From Butyricicoccus_A sp963601915 (GTDB taxonomy: Bacteria; Bacillota; Clostridia; Oscillospirales; Butyricicoccaceae), in the NCBI GenBank assembly GCA_963601915.1, contig CAVCGL010000002.1, positions 124,001 through 188,000 of the forward strand: a DNA stretch of 64,000 nt, given 5' to 3'. The notes beneath the pieces are model-generated. The model searched no databases, had not been told where the DNA came from, and worked only from the letters and a program-made list of their open reading frames with translations. A program made the translations under genes and the position numbers. Position 1 is the stretch's first letter. Each line of letters opens with the position of its first letter. This document shows positions 6,653-15,516 of the stretch, in pieces.

Positions 6653-7499
6653 CTGGGCGTATCTGACGCAGCATATCCAGCCGCGCGCGCCGGAAAGCGA
6701 TAAAAATACGTATGGGCGAGTGCTCGCCATTTGTGGCTGTCGAGATTATATCGGCGCACCGTTTTTTGCCGCGCAGGCAGCTGTGCGCACCGGCTCCGGC
6801 ATTGTCACATTGGCATTGCCCGCTTGTATTTATCCGATTCTGGCGGCAAAGCTCAATGAACCGACATTTCTGCCGCTGGAAACCGGCGCAGACGGAAAAA
6901 TTTCGGCGGATTGTCTGCCGTCTTTGGATCGCCGCGCGGCAATTTTGGCAGGACCGGGACTCGGCATCAGCGCAGGTGTGACGCAAGCCGTACAAACCAT
7001 TGTCGAACAGGCGGATTGTCCGCTGATTCTCGATGCCGATGGCATAAATGCGCTGGCGGGACATATAGATATAGTGGAGAAAGCAAAGTACCCTGTGATT
7101 TTGACCCCACACAAGCATGAATTTGCGCGGATCTGTGATGTTCCGTCGATGGAAAATCGGGAGGCAACGGCCTCCGCCTTTGCCGCAAAGCACCGCTGTG
7201 TGCTGCTGCTCAAAGGACATCGGACGATTATCGCGGGAGCGCAAGGCGAGCTGTATCAAAATGTACATGGCAATCCCGGCATGTCTAAGGGCGGCAGCGG
7301 TGATGTCTTGTCCGGCATCATTTTGTCTCTGTTGGGACAAGGATTGGAACCGCTTGCAGCGGCAGCCTGCGGCGCGTATATTCACAGCCGCGCAGGCGAT
7401 TTGTGTGCCAATGACATCGGGGAATTTGGCATGACACCGACAGATATGTTGGGATATATTCCACGGGTGCTGAAACCGCTGAACTCTAGGGAGTGGTAA
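6639..7499 (+). CDS. nnrD: ADP/ATP-dependent NAD(P)HX dehydratase
   Basis: 286 residues, start with GGAGG inside the end of acpS. It has the ribokinase-like motifs of the dehydratase: GRVLAICG, GSGIVTLA, LDADGINAL, ILTPHKHEF and the nucleotide-binding NPGMSKGGSGDVLSGII. It repairs hydrated NAD(P)H. Only the dehydratase domain is present; the NnrE epimerase domain, often fused at the N-terminus, is missing and not adjacent. Confidence 0.93.
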   Translation: MKTIDWAYLTQHIQPRAPESDKNTYGRVLAICGCRDYIGAPFFAAQAAVRTGSGIVTLALPACIYPILAAKLNEPTFLPLETGADGKISADCLPSLDRRAAILAGPGLGISAGVTQAVQTIVEQADCPLILDADGINALAGHIDIVEKAKYPVILTPHKHEFARICDVPSMENREATASAFAAKHRCVLLLKGHRTIIAGAQGELYQNVHGNPGMSKGGSGDVLSGIILSLLGQGLEPLAAAACGAYIHSRAGDLCANDIGEFGMTPTDMLGYIPRVLKPLNSREW

Positions 7500-7505
7500 G
7501 ATCGC

Positions 7506-8075
7506 TTGAAACGAGTATGGAGCGGCTTGCTGGCTGTATGGCTGCTGTGTGGCTGTTCTGCGGTCAGTAATCCGGAGCAGTTGGCAGCGAGTGCGCAGGA
7601 GGCTTATGCCAGTGCACAGACCATAGAGCTTGTATCCAATATTACGTCTGATCTAGACGAATATACGATGGACTATCAAATACAATACTCGTATCATGCA
7701 GACACGCAGACCGGCGAGCTGGAAATTCAAAAGCCGGCATCTGTGGCAGGGATTCGGGCATCGGTGCAGGGAGAAGATTTTGTCTTTTCCTATGAGGATG
7801 CGGAATTGGAGACCGCCATGCCGGACAAAAAAGGCTTGACACCGGCGGATGTCACAACCTATCTGCTGCACGATCTGCAAACCAAGGAACCAAAGCAGGT
7901 TTGGCAGGAGAATGGACGCATTGCCCTTCGCTATGAAGATACAAGTGAAGAGGGCAATGTCGTAAAAGAAGTGTATCTGCATCCGGACAGCTTTGCGCTG
8001 GCGGAGGCTCATATATATAACAATGGAAAACAAATCATGGACTGCACCGTGCAAAGCTGTACCTTGCAGCCGTGA
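7506..8075 (+). CDS. Putative lipoprotein of unknown function
   Basis: 189 residues starting at TTG with GGGAG upstream. The signal peptide MKRVWSGLLAVWLLCGC ends in a lipobox (LLCGC), so Cys17 should be lipidated on the outer face of the membrane. The mature part is beta-rich (TMDYQIQYSYHADTQTGELEI, ASVQGEDFVFSYEDAELET), in the style of proteins with a LolA-like or germination-lipoprotein fold. It sits between nnrD and alr, and close relatives usually do too. The function is unknown. Confidence 0.75.
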   Translation: MKRVWSGLLAVWLLCGCSAVSNPEQLAASAQEAYASAQTIELVSNITSDLDEYTMDYQIQYSYHADTQTGELEIQKPASVAGIRASVQGEDFVFSYEDAELETAMPDKKGLTPADVTTYLLHDLQTKEPKQVWQENGRIALRYEDTSEEGNVVKEVYLHPDSFALAEAHIYNNGKQIMDCTVQSCTLQP

Positions 8076-8096
8076 AGGAAAGTGGGAAAGACAATC

Positions 8097-9266
8097 ATGG
8101 CAACAACAAACGAGACCGGCAGATGCTGGGCAGAGATCAATTTAGACAATCTGAAGTACAATTTTACACAGATTCGTGACCATGTAAAGACAGTAATGCC
8201 GGAAGCAAAGGTATTGGGCGTCGTCAAAGCGGATGCCTATGGACACGGCGCGGTACAGGTTGCGACTGTCCTGCAACAGGAGGGCGTGGACTTCTTCGCT
8301 GTGGCAACGGTTGCGGAGGGCGTAGAGCTGCGCGAGGCGGGCTTTACGCTTCCAATTTTGGTGCTGGGCTACGTGGGTGATGCAGATGCAGCGCTGCTGG
8401 CAGAATATGACATTGCTGCAGCACTGTGCGATACCGACACGGCAAAGGCGTTTTCTGCGGCAGCACAGGCGGCTGGAAAGCCGATCCGTGTACATATTGC
8501 ACTAAATACCGGCATGACGCGCATCGGCTTTGAGACGCGTTCTACGAAGGAAAATGTACAGGAAATTTTGCAGGCAGTTTCTCTGCCGGGATTGGAAGCC
8601 GAAGGCGCATTTACGCACTTTGCGGTTGCCGATGTCAATGGCGGTGAAGAATTTACCGAACTGCAATACCGTCGCTTTGTAGATATGTGTCTGGAGCTGG
8701 AGAAGCACGGTGTGAACCTGCAATATCGCCACTGCTCGAACAGTGCCGCCATTTTGCAGCACACGCAGACCTTTACCACAGATCTGTATCGTGAGGGCAC
8801 ATTCAACATGGTGCGCGCCGGTATTATCCTGTACGGCTACTATCCGGATGCCGACACCAAGAAAACCGTACCGCTCAAACCGGTTATGACGGTAAAGGCT
8901 CGCGTGGCGCAGGTGCGTGATATTCCGGCAGGCGATTCTATTGGATATGGCCGCACCTTTACGGCGGACAAGCCGATGCGCGTGGCTGTCTTTACGATTG
9001 GTTATGCGGATGGTTATCCGCGTGTGGCAAGCAACCATATTTCGGTTGTCATCCATGACAAGGTCGTTCCGACGGTCGGCCGTATTTGTATGGACATGGC
9101 TTGGGCAGATGTCACCGGCATGGATGTCAAGCGCGGCGATGCAGTGACCGTATTTGGCGATTGCCCGATTACCGCAGATACGCTGGCAGCGGCAGCAGGC
9201 ACGATTTCTTATGAGGTCACCTGCGACATCAGCAAGCGCGTTCCGCGTATCTATCTTGGTGAATAA
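8097..9266 (+). CDS. alr: Alanine racemase
   Basis: 389 residues. The PLP lysine is in VVKADAYGHGA (near residue 39), the C-terminal catalytic Tyr in SIGYGRTFT, and GRICMDMAWADVT is the typical dimer-interface strand. It makes D-alanine for peptidoglycan. ATG 8097 is chosen over GTG 8082, because the only purine-rich ribosome site fits 8097 better. It precedes mazF as in Bacillus. Confidence 0.95.
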   Translation: MATTNETGRCWAEINLDNLKYNFTQIRDHVKTVMPEAKVLGVVKADAYGHGAVQVATVLQQEGVDFFAVATVAEGVELREAGFTLPILVLGYVGDADAALLAEYDIAAALCDTDTAKAFSAAAQAAGKPIRVHIALNTGMTRIGFETRSTKENVQEILQAVSLPGLEAEGAFTHFAVADVNGGEEFTELQYRRFVDMCLELEKHGVNLQYRHCSNSAAILQHTQTFTTDLYREGTFNMVRAGIILYGYYPDADTKKTVPLKPVMTVKARVAQVRDIPAGDSIGYGRTFTADKPMRVAVFTIGYADGYPRVASNHISVVIHDKVVPTVGRICMDMAWADVTGMDVKRGDAVTVFGDCPITADTLAAAAGTISYEVTCDISKRVPRIYLGE

Positions 9267-9385
9267 TGCATAGAATGAGGCAAAGAGAAAATATTCCTGA
9301 GGTGCATGATTAAATAACCGGATTGCTGGGGAAAGTAACAGTATCAGGGCAACACCTGAAATCTTTCCTACGGAGTGTGATTGTT

Positions 9386-9745
9386 TTGGAGCATCATGTC
9401 AAACGCGGCGATATTTATTATGCGGATTTGTCACCAGTGGTCGGCAGTGAACAGGGCGGTATGCGTCCGGTTTTAATTATACAGAACAACGTTGGAAACC
9501 GATATAGCCCGACTGTCATCGCAGCTGCGATCACCTCACAGGTCAATAAGGCGAAGATGCCGACACATATTTCTCTCGGCGCTCGCACGTTTGGCCTGAC
9601 GCGGGATTCTGTGATTCTGACAGAACAAATCCGCACGCTGGATAAGCGCAGGCTCAGAGAAAAAATGGGCACGCTGGATGCCTCTCATATGGATGAAGTA
9701 GATCGCGCATTAGCAGTGAGCTTTGGTCTGAACGCAAGAGACTGA
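9386..9745 (+). CDS. ndoA: MazF/NdoA-type endoribonuclease toxin
   Basis: 119 residues, close to the 116 of Bacillus NdoA. It shows VKRGDIYYADLSPVVGSEQGG, RPVLIIQN, SPTVIAAAITSQ and EQIRTLDKRRL, all characteristic, including the conserved Arg/Thr/Ser residues of the mRNA interferase. The TTG at 9386 is chosen, with CGGAG upstream. It follows alr as in Bacillus, but the 119 bases between alr and this start contain no MazE/NdoAI antitoxin gene. Confidence 0.9.
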   Translation: MEHHVKRGDIYYADLSPVVGSEQGGMRPVLIIQNNVGNRYSPTVIAAAITSQVNKAKMPTHISLGARTFGLTRDSVILTEQIRTLDKRRLREKMGTLDASHMDEVDRALAVSFGLNARD

Positions 9746-9791
9746 GAAAAAGGTCAATGCTTACATAGAACATTGACCGAAAGCATGATTT

Positions 9792-9829
9792 TCCCCTTGT
9801 GCAGCATATGCTGTGCAGGGGGATTTTTT
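9792..9829 (+). terminator. Terminator after mazF
   Basis: Stem CCCCTTGTGCAGC with GCTGTGCAGGGGG around a short loop, then TTTTTT at 9824-9829. A second hairpin, GGTCAATG/CATTGACC (9752-9778), precedes it. Confidence 0.85.
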
Positions 9830-9846
9830 ACAAAGGGGAGTCGTGT

Positions 9847-10368
9847 ATGGAAATCAGTCGCCAGCAGGTACATTGGGGAGAGATGCAGCTCACACAGACA
9901 GCCACACAGGTTCGCTTTCGCGCGACAGGCGCACTGCCGCAGTACGGTGAGGTACTTCGCGTGTGGGGAACGCGAGCGGATGCTCAGCCGCTTCTCATCG
10001 GTGTGGCGGAGCCGGACGGCGATAGTCTGGCGATTGACCGGACAATAAGCAAGCAATATTTAGCTTCGGTGGGCTATTGGCCGCACTTGCCGGAACAGTA
10101 CATGGCTGACACACAGCCGCCGAAGGGGCAAACATTTGTCAGTCAGGATACCTGTTTTTGTCAGCTGCTGCGACAGAAGGAGGTTCAAATGCAGGAACAA
10201 CCCATGTATATCATCGCATCCTGCACCTTTTCTCCACAAAAAGAGTTTCTGTTTTCCGGTGTGTTTTCTTTTTGTCGGGTGGAAGATGGTAGGGCACAGC
10301 TGATTTGGGATAAAAAAAGGGACTGCCCTGTGTGGACAGTCCCGAAAGAGACAAGCAAATTTACTTGA
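9847..10368 (+). CDS. Hypothetical protein
   Basis: 173 residues, ATG with AAGGGGA upstream. It has no signal peptide or membrane segment and looks beta-rich. The first half (VRFRATGALPQYGEVLRVWGTRADAQPLLIGVAEP) repeats short hydrophobic strands; the second (YIIASCTFSPQKEFLFSGVFSFCRVEDG) has two Cys. The family is not recognised. Its 3' end overlaps the convergent DUF1015 gene by 8 bases and contains that gene's terminator. Confidence 0.65.
   Translation: MEISRQQVHWGEMQLTQTATQVRFRATGALPQYGEVLRVWGTRADAQPLLIGVAEPDGDSLAIDRTISKQYLASVGYWPHLPEQYMADTQPPKGQTFVSQDTCFCQLLRQKEVQMQEQPMYIIASCTFSPQKEFLFSGVFSFCRVEDGRAQLIWDKKRDCPVWTVPKETSKFT
10312..10343 (-). terminator. Terminator of the DUF1015 gene, inside the opposing coding sequence
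   Basis: Stem GGGACTG/CAGTCCC (10319-10325 with 10337-10343) followed on the minus strand by TTTTTTT. It lies within the last 20 codons of the convergent hypothetical gene. Confidence 0.8.
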
Positions 10369-11668
10369 CAATCATTTTAGATTCCATATAATATCTCTTC
10401 TCGTGCGCTTCGCCCATCGAGAAGGTCTTGCGCGGCAGAACGCCATCAATGATAACACCGCGGAACAAATCGTTCTTTTCGATTTCCGGCAGGAAGAAGC
10501 CCATATTGTCTTTTTCATTGCCCAGCTTGGACACAACATCCTCGCCGTGAATATAGTCAATTTTCGCTTCGCTGTGCTGTGCCAGATAATCATCCAAGAA
10601 GGCCTGCAGGGTGCCAAGCGGAATGCCCCACTTCGGACGAATCACTGTCATCGTACCGGTTTTGCCGCCAAAGCAGTAACGAACGGTATGATTTTCCGGA
10701 TTGGCAGCAGCCTTCTCGTCCGAGAAGATGCACTGACTGCCGTTTTTCGCATAAAAGTCAACAGCGGCACGGAGCAGCTGCTCCGCATCGACATGGAACA
10801 TCACGCGGTGAATCGGCTCAATAATCAGGCTCTCATCATGGATGTTGACAATCTCACACAGAGCATAGCGTGCCGGATGGGTTTCCTGTTCCTCCGGTGT
10901 CAGAGTCTTTTTGACATCTTCCCAGTATGCTTTTGCGGTTGCCATCGAGTGATTGCCATCGCCGACAGCAAACGGCAGCAGCGGCAGATCCTTCGTCAGG
11001 CGATACTTCTTGTTAAAGGTCTCACGGTCATTGAGCTTTTCCATCTGTGCAATCAGATGATCCGTCAGATCACCTTCCGGAATAAACCAACCGTTGATAT
11101 GTCCGCCGTTCTGCATTAAATCGGTGTCATAGACCTTCTCCAGCTGTGCCGTCTTTTCAAACATCGGTTCAATGACCGTGCGGTCTGGGTCATCAATGAG
11201 CAGCATGATGTGCGGCACTTCGATAGAAGCATTTTTGCGGACAGCCAGACGCGGCGGAATGCGCTCAACAACCGTCTTTTCCGTCGGGCGAACGAGAGAA
11301 CGGGAGCCTGCGGTGTATTCGTAGCACTCCAGATCAATAGCAGCGACCAGACCGCGGCGCGGAGATGTGCCGCCGGAATATCTCTCGGTCAGGATAAAGC
11401 CAGCTGGCAGTTCGGTCAGCGTGCCATCAGACAAATACTGCTTCATGGTCTCGTTGATGTTTGCAATGCGCGTTTCGACATCGGCATCTTCCAGATATAC
11501 TTCCGGCAAGGTCAGGCGCAAAGTAGACGGAGCATTGCCAACGATGTGGTCGGTTTCGGACCAATACTCCTTCTGAGAAGTATACTGGTCACAAGCGACA
11601 ACAGCCCATTTTTTCAAATCAATGCCGTTTTTCGGCATCAGGATCTTTGGTACGGATACACAAGACAT
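10361..11668 (-). CDS. DUF1015 family protein
   Basis: 435 residues. DUF1015 signatures: PKNGIDLKKWAVVACDQYTSQKEYW near the N-terminus, GLVAAIDLECYEY, and LLPFAVGDGNHSMATAKAYWE, the highly conserved DGNHR-like segment, followed by IVNIHDESLIIEPIHRVMF. ATG 11668 has GGGAGG upstream. Relatives are widespread in anaerobes and sometimes lie near serine metabolism genes, but no biochemical role is assigned. Monocistronic, with its own promoter. Confidence 0.88.
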   Translation of the reverse strand: MSCVSVPKILMPKNGIDLKKWAVVACDQYTSQKEYWSETDHIVGNAPSTLRLTLPEVYLEDADVETRIANINETMKQYLSDGTLTELPAGFILTERYSGGTSPRRGLVAAIDLECYEYTAGSRSLVRPTEKTVVERIPPRLAVRKNASIEVPHIMLLIDDPDRTVIEPMFEKTAQLEKVYDTDLMQNGGHINGWFIPEGDLTDHLIAQMEKLNDRETFNKKYRLTKDLPLLPFAVGDGNHSMATAKAYWEDVKKTLTPEEQETHPARYALCEIVNIHDESLIIEPIHRVMFHVDAEQLLRAAVDFYAKNGSQCIFSDEKAAANPENHTVRYCFGGKTGTMTVIRPKWGIPLGTLQAFLDDYLAQHSEAKIDYIHGEDVVSKLGNEKDNMGFFLPEIEKNDLFRGVIIDGVLPRKTFSMGEAHEKRYYMESKMIVK

Positions 11669-11727
11669 GTTTCTTAGAGCCTCCCAATGAAAATTTAAAA
11701 TCCAGCTAATTTCTAGCATCTATCTTT

Positions 11728-11756
11728 ATTATAGCGGACATTTCCGCGTGATTCAA
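11728..11756 (-). promoter_or_regulatory. Promoter of the DUF1015 gene
   Basis: Minus strand: TTGAAT (complement of 11751-11756), 17-base spacer, TATAAT (complement of 11728-11733). Confidence 0.75.
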
Positions 11757-11964
11757 AGAAAACTGCATCTATTTGACAAATACCAGCATAGTTCATAAAA
11801 AATGATGCAGGAATCTGGCAGAAGTACTGAGAAATGGACAAGGGAGCGATATTTGACGAAACAGGGAAAAAGTGTCGCCGCGCGTTTTGCATCTCAGAGC
11901 ATAGAATATCGAAAAAATCATATACTGTTAGCACAGAGATCGGACAGACAAAGGAGAGAAGTAT

Positions 11965-12162
11965 ATGAACCGCAATTCTAACAAGCTGAATGTACCGGAA
12001 GCCAAGGCAGCCATGGATCGCTTCAAGATGGAAGCAGCCCGCGAGGTCGGCATCGACCTGAAGGATGGATATAACGGAGATCTGACAGCGCGTCAGGCGG
12101 GTTCTATCGGCGGACAGATGGTAAAGCAGATGATTGAGGCTTACGAGCAGAATATGAAGTAA
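11965..12162 (+). CDS. Alpha/beta-type small acid-soluble spore protein
   Basis: 65 residues. It matches the alpha/beta SASP layout: NKLNVPEAKAAMDRFKMEAAREVGIDL, where EVGI is the position of the GPR protease cleavage site, then GDLTARQAGSIGGQMVKQMIE, the conserved DNA-binding C-terminal half. It coats spore DNA against UV and chemicals. AAGGAGA lies upstream. Single gene with a terminator behind it. Its promoter should be sigma-G dependent; a partial match (AGCATA and CATATACT, about 11900-11930) is weak. Confidence 0.95.
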   Translation: MNRNSNKLNVPEAKAAMDRFKMEAAREVGIDLKDGYNGDLTARQAGSIGGQMVKQMIEAYEQNMK

Positions 12163-12190
12163 ATCATATTCTTTGTCCCATAAACGTAAC

Positions 12191-12236
12191 CCAGCCGCTC
12201 TCACGCCGTAATGGCGCGGAGCGGCTGGATCTTTTC
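12191..12236 (+). terminator. Terminator after the SASP gene
   Basis: Stem CCAGCCGCTC (12191-12200) with GAGCGGCTGG (12219-12228), then CTTTTCT. Confidence 0.8.
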
Positions 12237-12247
12237 TATCTGATTTT

Positions 12248-12904
12248 TTACAGCTTAGAATATCCGAACGAGTTGACAATTGCCTCGACGGGAACATTCT
12301 TCTGGCAGAACGGACAATTGTGGCGGTCATACGAAGCATATCCGGGGATGTCTTCCGAGGTAAAGATCGTGTTGACATGAATGCCGTCCATCTGACCGAC
12401 TGCACTGAACAGGGTAGCGACACCGCGAATCAGACCGCCGTAATATCCCATGCACTCAATGCCGCGGCGAATGCTGATACCGGTCGTAACCGAAGCCATG
12501 AGCAGGATGACATTTTTGCCGCGCACCATGGGCTCTACATTTTCACGGAAGAACAGCTGGCTGTTTGCTGTGCGTTCCGGTGTGATGACATAGATAGACT
12601 GATGAGCGTTGTGGATGGAATGTCCCGCATCCTCCAGCTCTCGTGCCAGAAAAGCGCCAATGATTTCCGTGCCGTCCAAACACACGATGGTGTCAATCGG
12701 AATGGTAGTGTTTGCATACTGCTGCGCCAGTACATGCACACACTGCTTTACTTCGCTCAAACGGGACTTCATCGTCGTCAGATCAATGTAATAATTGATA
12801 TGCGAATGATTGGTGACGAAATGCCCGGGGATTGCCTTCATAGGAACAACAGATCCATATTTTTTGGACGGAAACTTCACGATTCTGGACTCAAACGTAC
12901 TCAT
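12248..12904 (-). CDS. Phosphoribosyltransferase-family protein (orotate PRTase-like)
   Basis: 218 residues, AAGGAGGAG before the start. The PRTase fold is visible in IVCLDGTEIIGAFLARELEDAG (acidic PRPP area) and KNVILLMASVTTGISIRRGIECM, where the usual PRPP loop acidic pair is replaced by MASVTTG. The C-terminus carries C-x-x-C (NCPFCQ) in a short knuckle. The enzyme or regulatory role is uncertain; PurR-like regulators also use this fold but have an extra N-terminal winged helix that is absent here. Confidence 0.7.
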   Translation of the reverse strand: MSTFESRIVKFPSKKYGSVVPMKAIPGHFVTNHSHINYYIDLTTMKSRLSEVKQCVHVLAQQYANTTIPIDTIVCLDGTEIIGAFLARELEDAGHSIHNAHQSIYVITPERTANSQLFFRENVEPMVRGKNVILLMASVTTGISIRRGIECMGYYGGLIRGVATLFSAVGQMDGIHVNTIFTSEDIPGYASYDRHNCPFCQKNVPVEAIVNSFGYSKL

Positions 12905-13033
12905 AGGCTCCTCCTTTTCAAACACAAAAAATATTTTCTGGAATAATTGCACATTTTTATCAAATGACATGTGAGTTAAACTATACATAGTATACAACAT
13001 CGTTACAAAATATGCAAGTTTTATCTTGGGATA

Positions 13034-13071
13034 TTTTCACTGAACAAAAATAACATTTTGTTCAGTGAAAA
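13034..13071. promoter_or_regulatory. 38-bp inverted repeat upstream of the MATE gene
   Basis: Perfect 16-base arms TTTTCACTGAACAAAA (13034-13049) and its complement (13056-13071), separated by ATAACA. It ends 6 bases before the -35 box at 13078. Its size and symmetry suggest a repressor or activator operator, for example TetR- or MarR-type. No regulator gene is next to it. Confidence 0.65.
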
Positions 13072-13077
13072 CGCGTA

Positions 13078-13106
13078 TAGACAGAAAGAGGGAAGAAGTT
13101 TATAAT
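13078..13106 (+). promoter_or_regulatory. Promoter of the MATE-EamA-deoB region
   Basis: -35 TAGACA (13078-13083), 17-base spacer, -10 TATAAT (13101-13106). Confidence 0.7.
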
Positions 13107-13144
13107 GTGTATGTTAAAAAATATCGGAGAAAGAAGGAGATTGT

Positions 13145-14536
13145 TTGACCAAACGTTCTTATGAAATCGACATGTGTAATGGGCCGCTGTTTCGCAGTTT
13201 GCTGTTGTTTGCTTTGCCGCTGTTGGCGTCCAATTTGCTCCAGCTGTTGTTCAATGCCGTAGATCTGATGGTTGCGGGAAACTTCGTCGGCAGTCATGCT
13301 CTGGCAGCAGTGGGCGCGACAACTTCACTGATTACCGTCTGCACGACGTTGTTTGTCGGCATTGCGTTGGGTGCCAATGTACTTGCGGGACGATTTTACG
13401 CACAAAAAGATGATACCGGGATGTCGGAAGTCGTACATACGGCCATTACAGTGGCAATTATCGGCGGCATTTGTGTCTTGTTTATCGGCATCATTTTGTG
13501 CAGACCGGCATTGGAGTTGGTCTCTACACCGGAAGAAGTCATTGACCAGTCCACGCTGTATATGCGCATTTATTTTCTCGGTATGCCGTTTTTTATGTGC
13601 TATAATTTCGGCGCGGCCATTTTGCGTTCAATTGGCGACACGCGCAGACCGTTATATTATTTGATTTTTGCCGGTGTGTGCAATGTAGCGCTGAATTTGA
13701 TTTTGGTGCTGATTTTTCATCTGGGCGTTGCCGGTGTTGCCATTGGTACGGTTATGTCGCAGTTTATCTCTTCCGTGCTCGTATTGATGACCCTGCACAG
13801 AGAACAGACATCCTATCATTTGGACGTCAGAAAGCTGCATTTGAACACACATATTATGAAAAATATGCTGCGTATTGGCGTTCCAGCGGGACTGCAGTCC
13901 ATGCTCATCAATGTTTCCAATGTATTGATTCAGTCTTCTGTCAATACATTTGGCACGCTGGCGATTGCCGGAAACACAGCAGGATTTAACATCAATGGAT
14001 TTTTATATTTTGCCTGCAATTCTGTGACGCAGGCGGCATTGAGCTTTTCCAGCCAAAACAGCGGCGTGGGAAATTATAAACGAATCAATAAAATTTTATT
14101 CCAGTGCGGCATCTTAGAGTGCATCATTGGATTTGGACTCGGCAATCTGTGCTATTTGTTTGGACATCAGATTCTTGGCTTGTATGCTTCCGATCCGCAG
14201 GTGATTGCCTATGGTCTCATCAATGTCGCTATCATCTGCGTGCCGTATGGTCTGTGCGGTCTGATGGATATGATTCCGGGCTGTATCCGCGGCATGGGAT
14301 ATTCTACCGTTCCGATGCTGTTGTCGCTGATCGGCGTCGTCTGCTTGCGGTTTTTCTGGATTTTTATTATTTTCCCAAGCCATCGCAGCCTGGAGACTCT
14401 GTATATTTCGTATCCGGTATCGTGGATTCTTACCATTGGTATGCAGGCAATATGCTATGTATGGGTCTGGCAGCATTGCGCAAAAAAACGAACAGGTGAG
14501 GATAAATCATGGATAAAACGACACGTTCCCGATTGA
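13145..14536 (+). CDS. MATE-family efflux transporter
   Basis: 463 residues, TTG start 5 bases after AAGGAG. About twelve membrane segments in two halves. The N-terminal LFALPLLASNLLQLLFNAVDLMVAGNFVG and the second-half LRIGVPAGLQSMLINVSNVLIQSSVN are the matching repeats of the MatE domain. It exports organic cations or drugs using Na+ or H+. The last 28 bases overlap the next gene. Control by the 38-bp inverted repeat is likely. Confidence 0.93.
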   Translation: MTKRSYEIDMCNGPLFRSLLLFALPLLASNLLQLLFNAVDLMVAGNFVGSHALAAVGATTSLITVCTTLFVGIALGANVLAGRFYAQKDDTGMSEVVHTAITVAIIGGICVLFIGIILCRPALELVSTPEEVIDQSTLYMRIYFLGMPFFMCYNFGAAILRSIGDTRRPLYYLIFAGVCNVALNLILVLIFHLGVAGVAIGTVMSQFISSVLVLMTLHREQTSYHLDVRKLHLNTHIMKNMLRIGVPAGLQSMLINVSNVLIQSSVNTFGTLAIAGNTAGFNINGFLYFACNSVTQAALSFSSQNSGVGNYKRINKILFQCGILECIIGFGLGNLCYLFGHQILGLYASDPQVIAYGLINVAIICVPYGLCGLMDMIPGCIRGMGYSTVPMLLSLIGVVCLRFFWIFIIFPSHRSLETLYISYPVSWILTIGMQAICYVWVWQHCAKKRTGEDKSWIKRHVPD

Positions 14537-15441
14537 TAAAAGGATATATTATCACAATATGCGGCGGATTGGGATGGGCAATTGGCGGTGCCTGCGGACA
14601 GGTCACGTTTCGTGACTGCGGTGCCGATGCCAATTGGCTGGTGCCGATTCGCATGTTTATTGCAGGCATTTTGGTCTTAGCGCTTGCCAAGCTGCGCGGA
14701 AAGCCGATTGGCGCGGTGTGGAAAGATAAACATTCCATTTTTCCATTGCTGGTCTTTGCGCTGATTGGCACAGCTATGTGCCAATACAGCTACTACGCCG
14801 CCATTCAATACACCAATGTTGCCTTTGCGACGGTTATGACATATATGAGCCCGATTGTTATTTTACTTTTCGTATTGCTCCACAGCAGAAGACTGCCAAA
14901 ATTGTATGAACTGGTAAGCGTCGTGCTGGTTGCAGCCGGTGCCGTGTTGTGTGCGACACATGGCGATTTGTCTGCGTTGGCGGTTCCACCGATTGGTTTG
15001 GTATGGGGATTGGTCAGCGCGGTATGCTTTGCGTTCTATACCTTGTGCCCGCGGCGGCTGATGCAAAAATTTGATGTCATGAGTATTGTCGGCTGGGGCA
15101 TGACGATTGGCGGCGGCATGATGATGCTGATCTTTCATCCGTGGACGATTCAAGGCGTTACATATAATGCAGAGTTATTCCTCCTGATGGCTGCTGTCAT
15201 TGTGTTTGGCACCATTCTGGCGTTTAATTTGTATCAGACCGGCTGCAATATCGTCGGCAGCATGGTCGGAGGCGTGCTGTCTTCGGTAGAACCCGTGGCA
15301 TCTGTGATGATTTCTGCCTTTTTGCTGCACACGAGCTTTGTCGCGCAGGATTTTATCGGATTTGCATTGATTCTTATCACGATACCGATTATGGCGATTG
15401 GAGATTATCGGGCGATTCAGACGCAGCAGGCATCGAAATAA
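14509..15441 (+). CDS. EamA-family (DMT) transporter
   Basis: 310 residues with ten predicted membrane helices in two EamA repeats: IITICGGLGWAIGGACGQVTF and GLVWGLVSAVCFAFYTLCPRRLM. The second half includes GSMVGGVLSSVEPVASVMISAFLL. These are metabolite exporters or permeases of unknown substrate. It overlaps the MATE gene and so is co-transcribed with it. Confidence 0.9.
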   Translation: MDKTTRSRLIKGYIITICGGLGWAIGGACGQVTFRDCGADANWLVPIRMFIAGILVLALAKLRGKPIGAVWKDKHSIFPLLVFALIGTAMCQYSYYAAIQYTNVAFATVMTYMSPIVILLFVLLHSRRLPKLYELVSVVLVAAGAVLCATHGDLSALAVPPIGLVWGLVSAVCFAFYTLCPRRLMQKFDVMSIVGWGMTIGGGMMMLIFHPWTIQGVTYNAELFLLMAAVIVFGTILAFNLYQTGCNIVGSMVGGVLSSVEPVASVMISAFLLHTSFVAQDFIGFALILITIPIMAIGDYRAIQTQQASK

Positions 15442-15516
15442 GTGGTAGCACATATAGGAAAAAGAGCGTATAATAACGAGTATAGAAGACAAAATGACGA
15501 GAAAGGAGACGAGCAT

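Noticed and set aside
9275..9313. 12-codon frame between alr and mazF as an antitoxin
   Set aside because: Far too short for MazE, without a ribosome site.
11895..11935. Sigma-G promoter of the spore protein gene
   Set aside because: AGCATA and CATATACT are near the expected type but the spacing is off; not strong enough to list as a feature.
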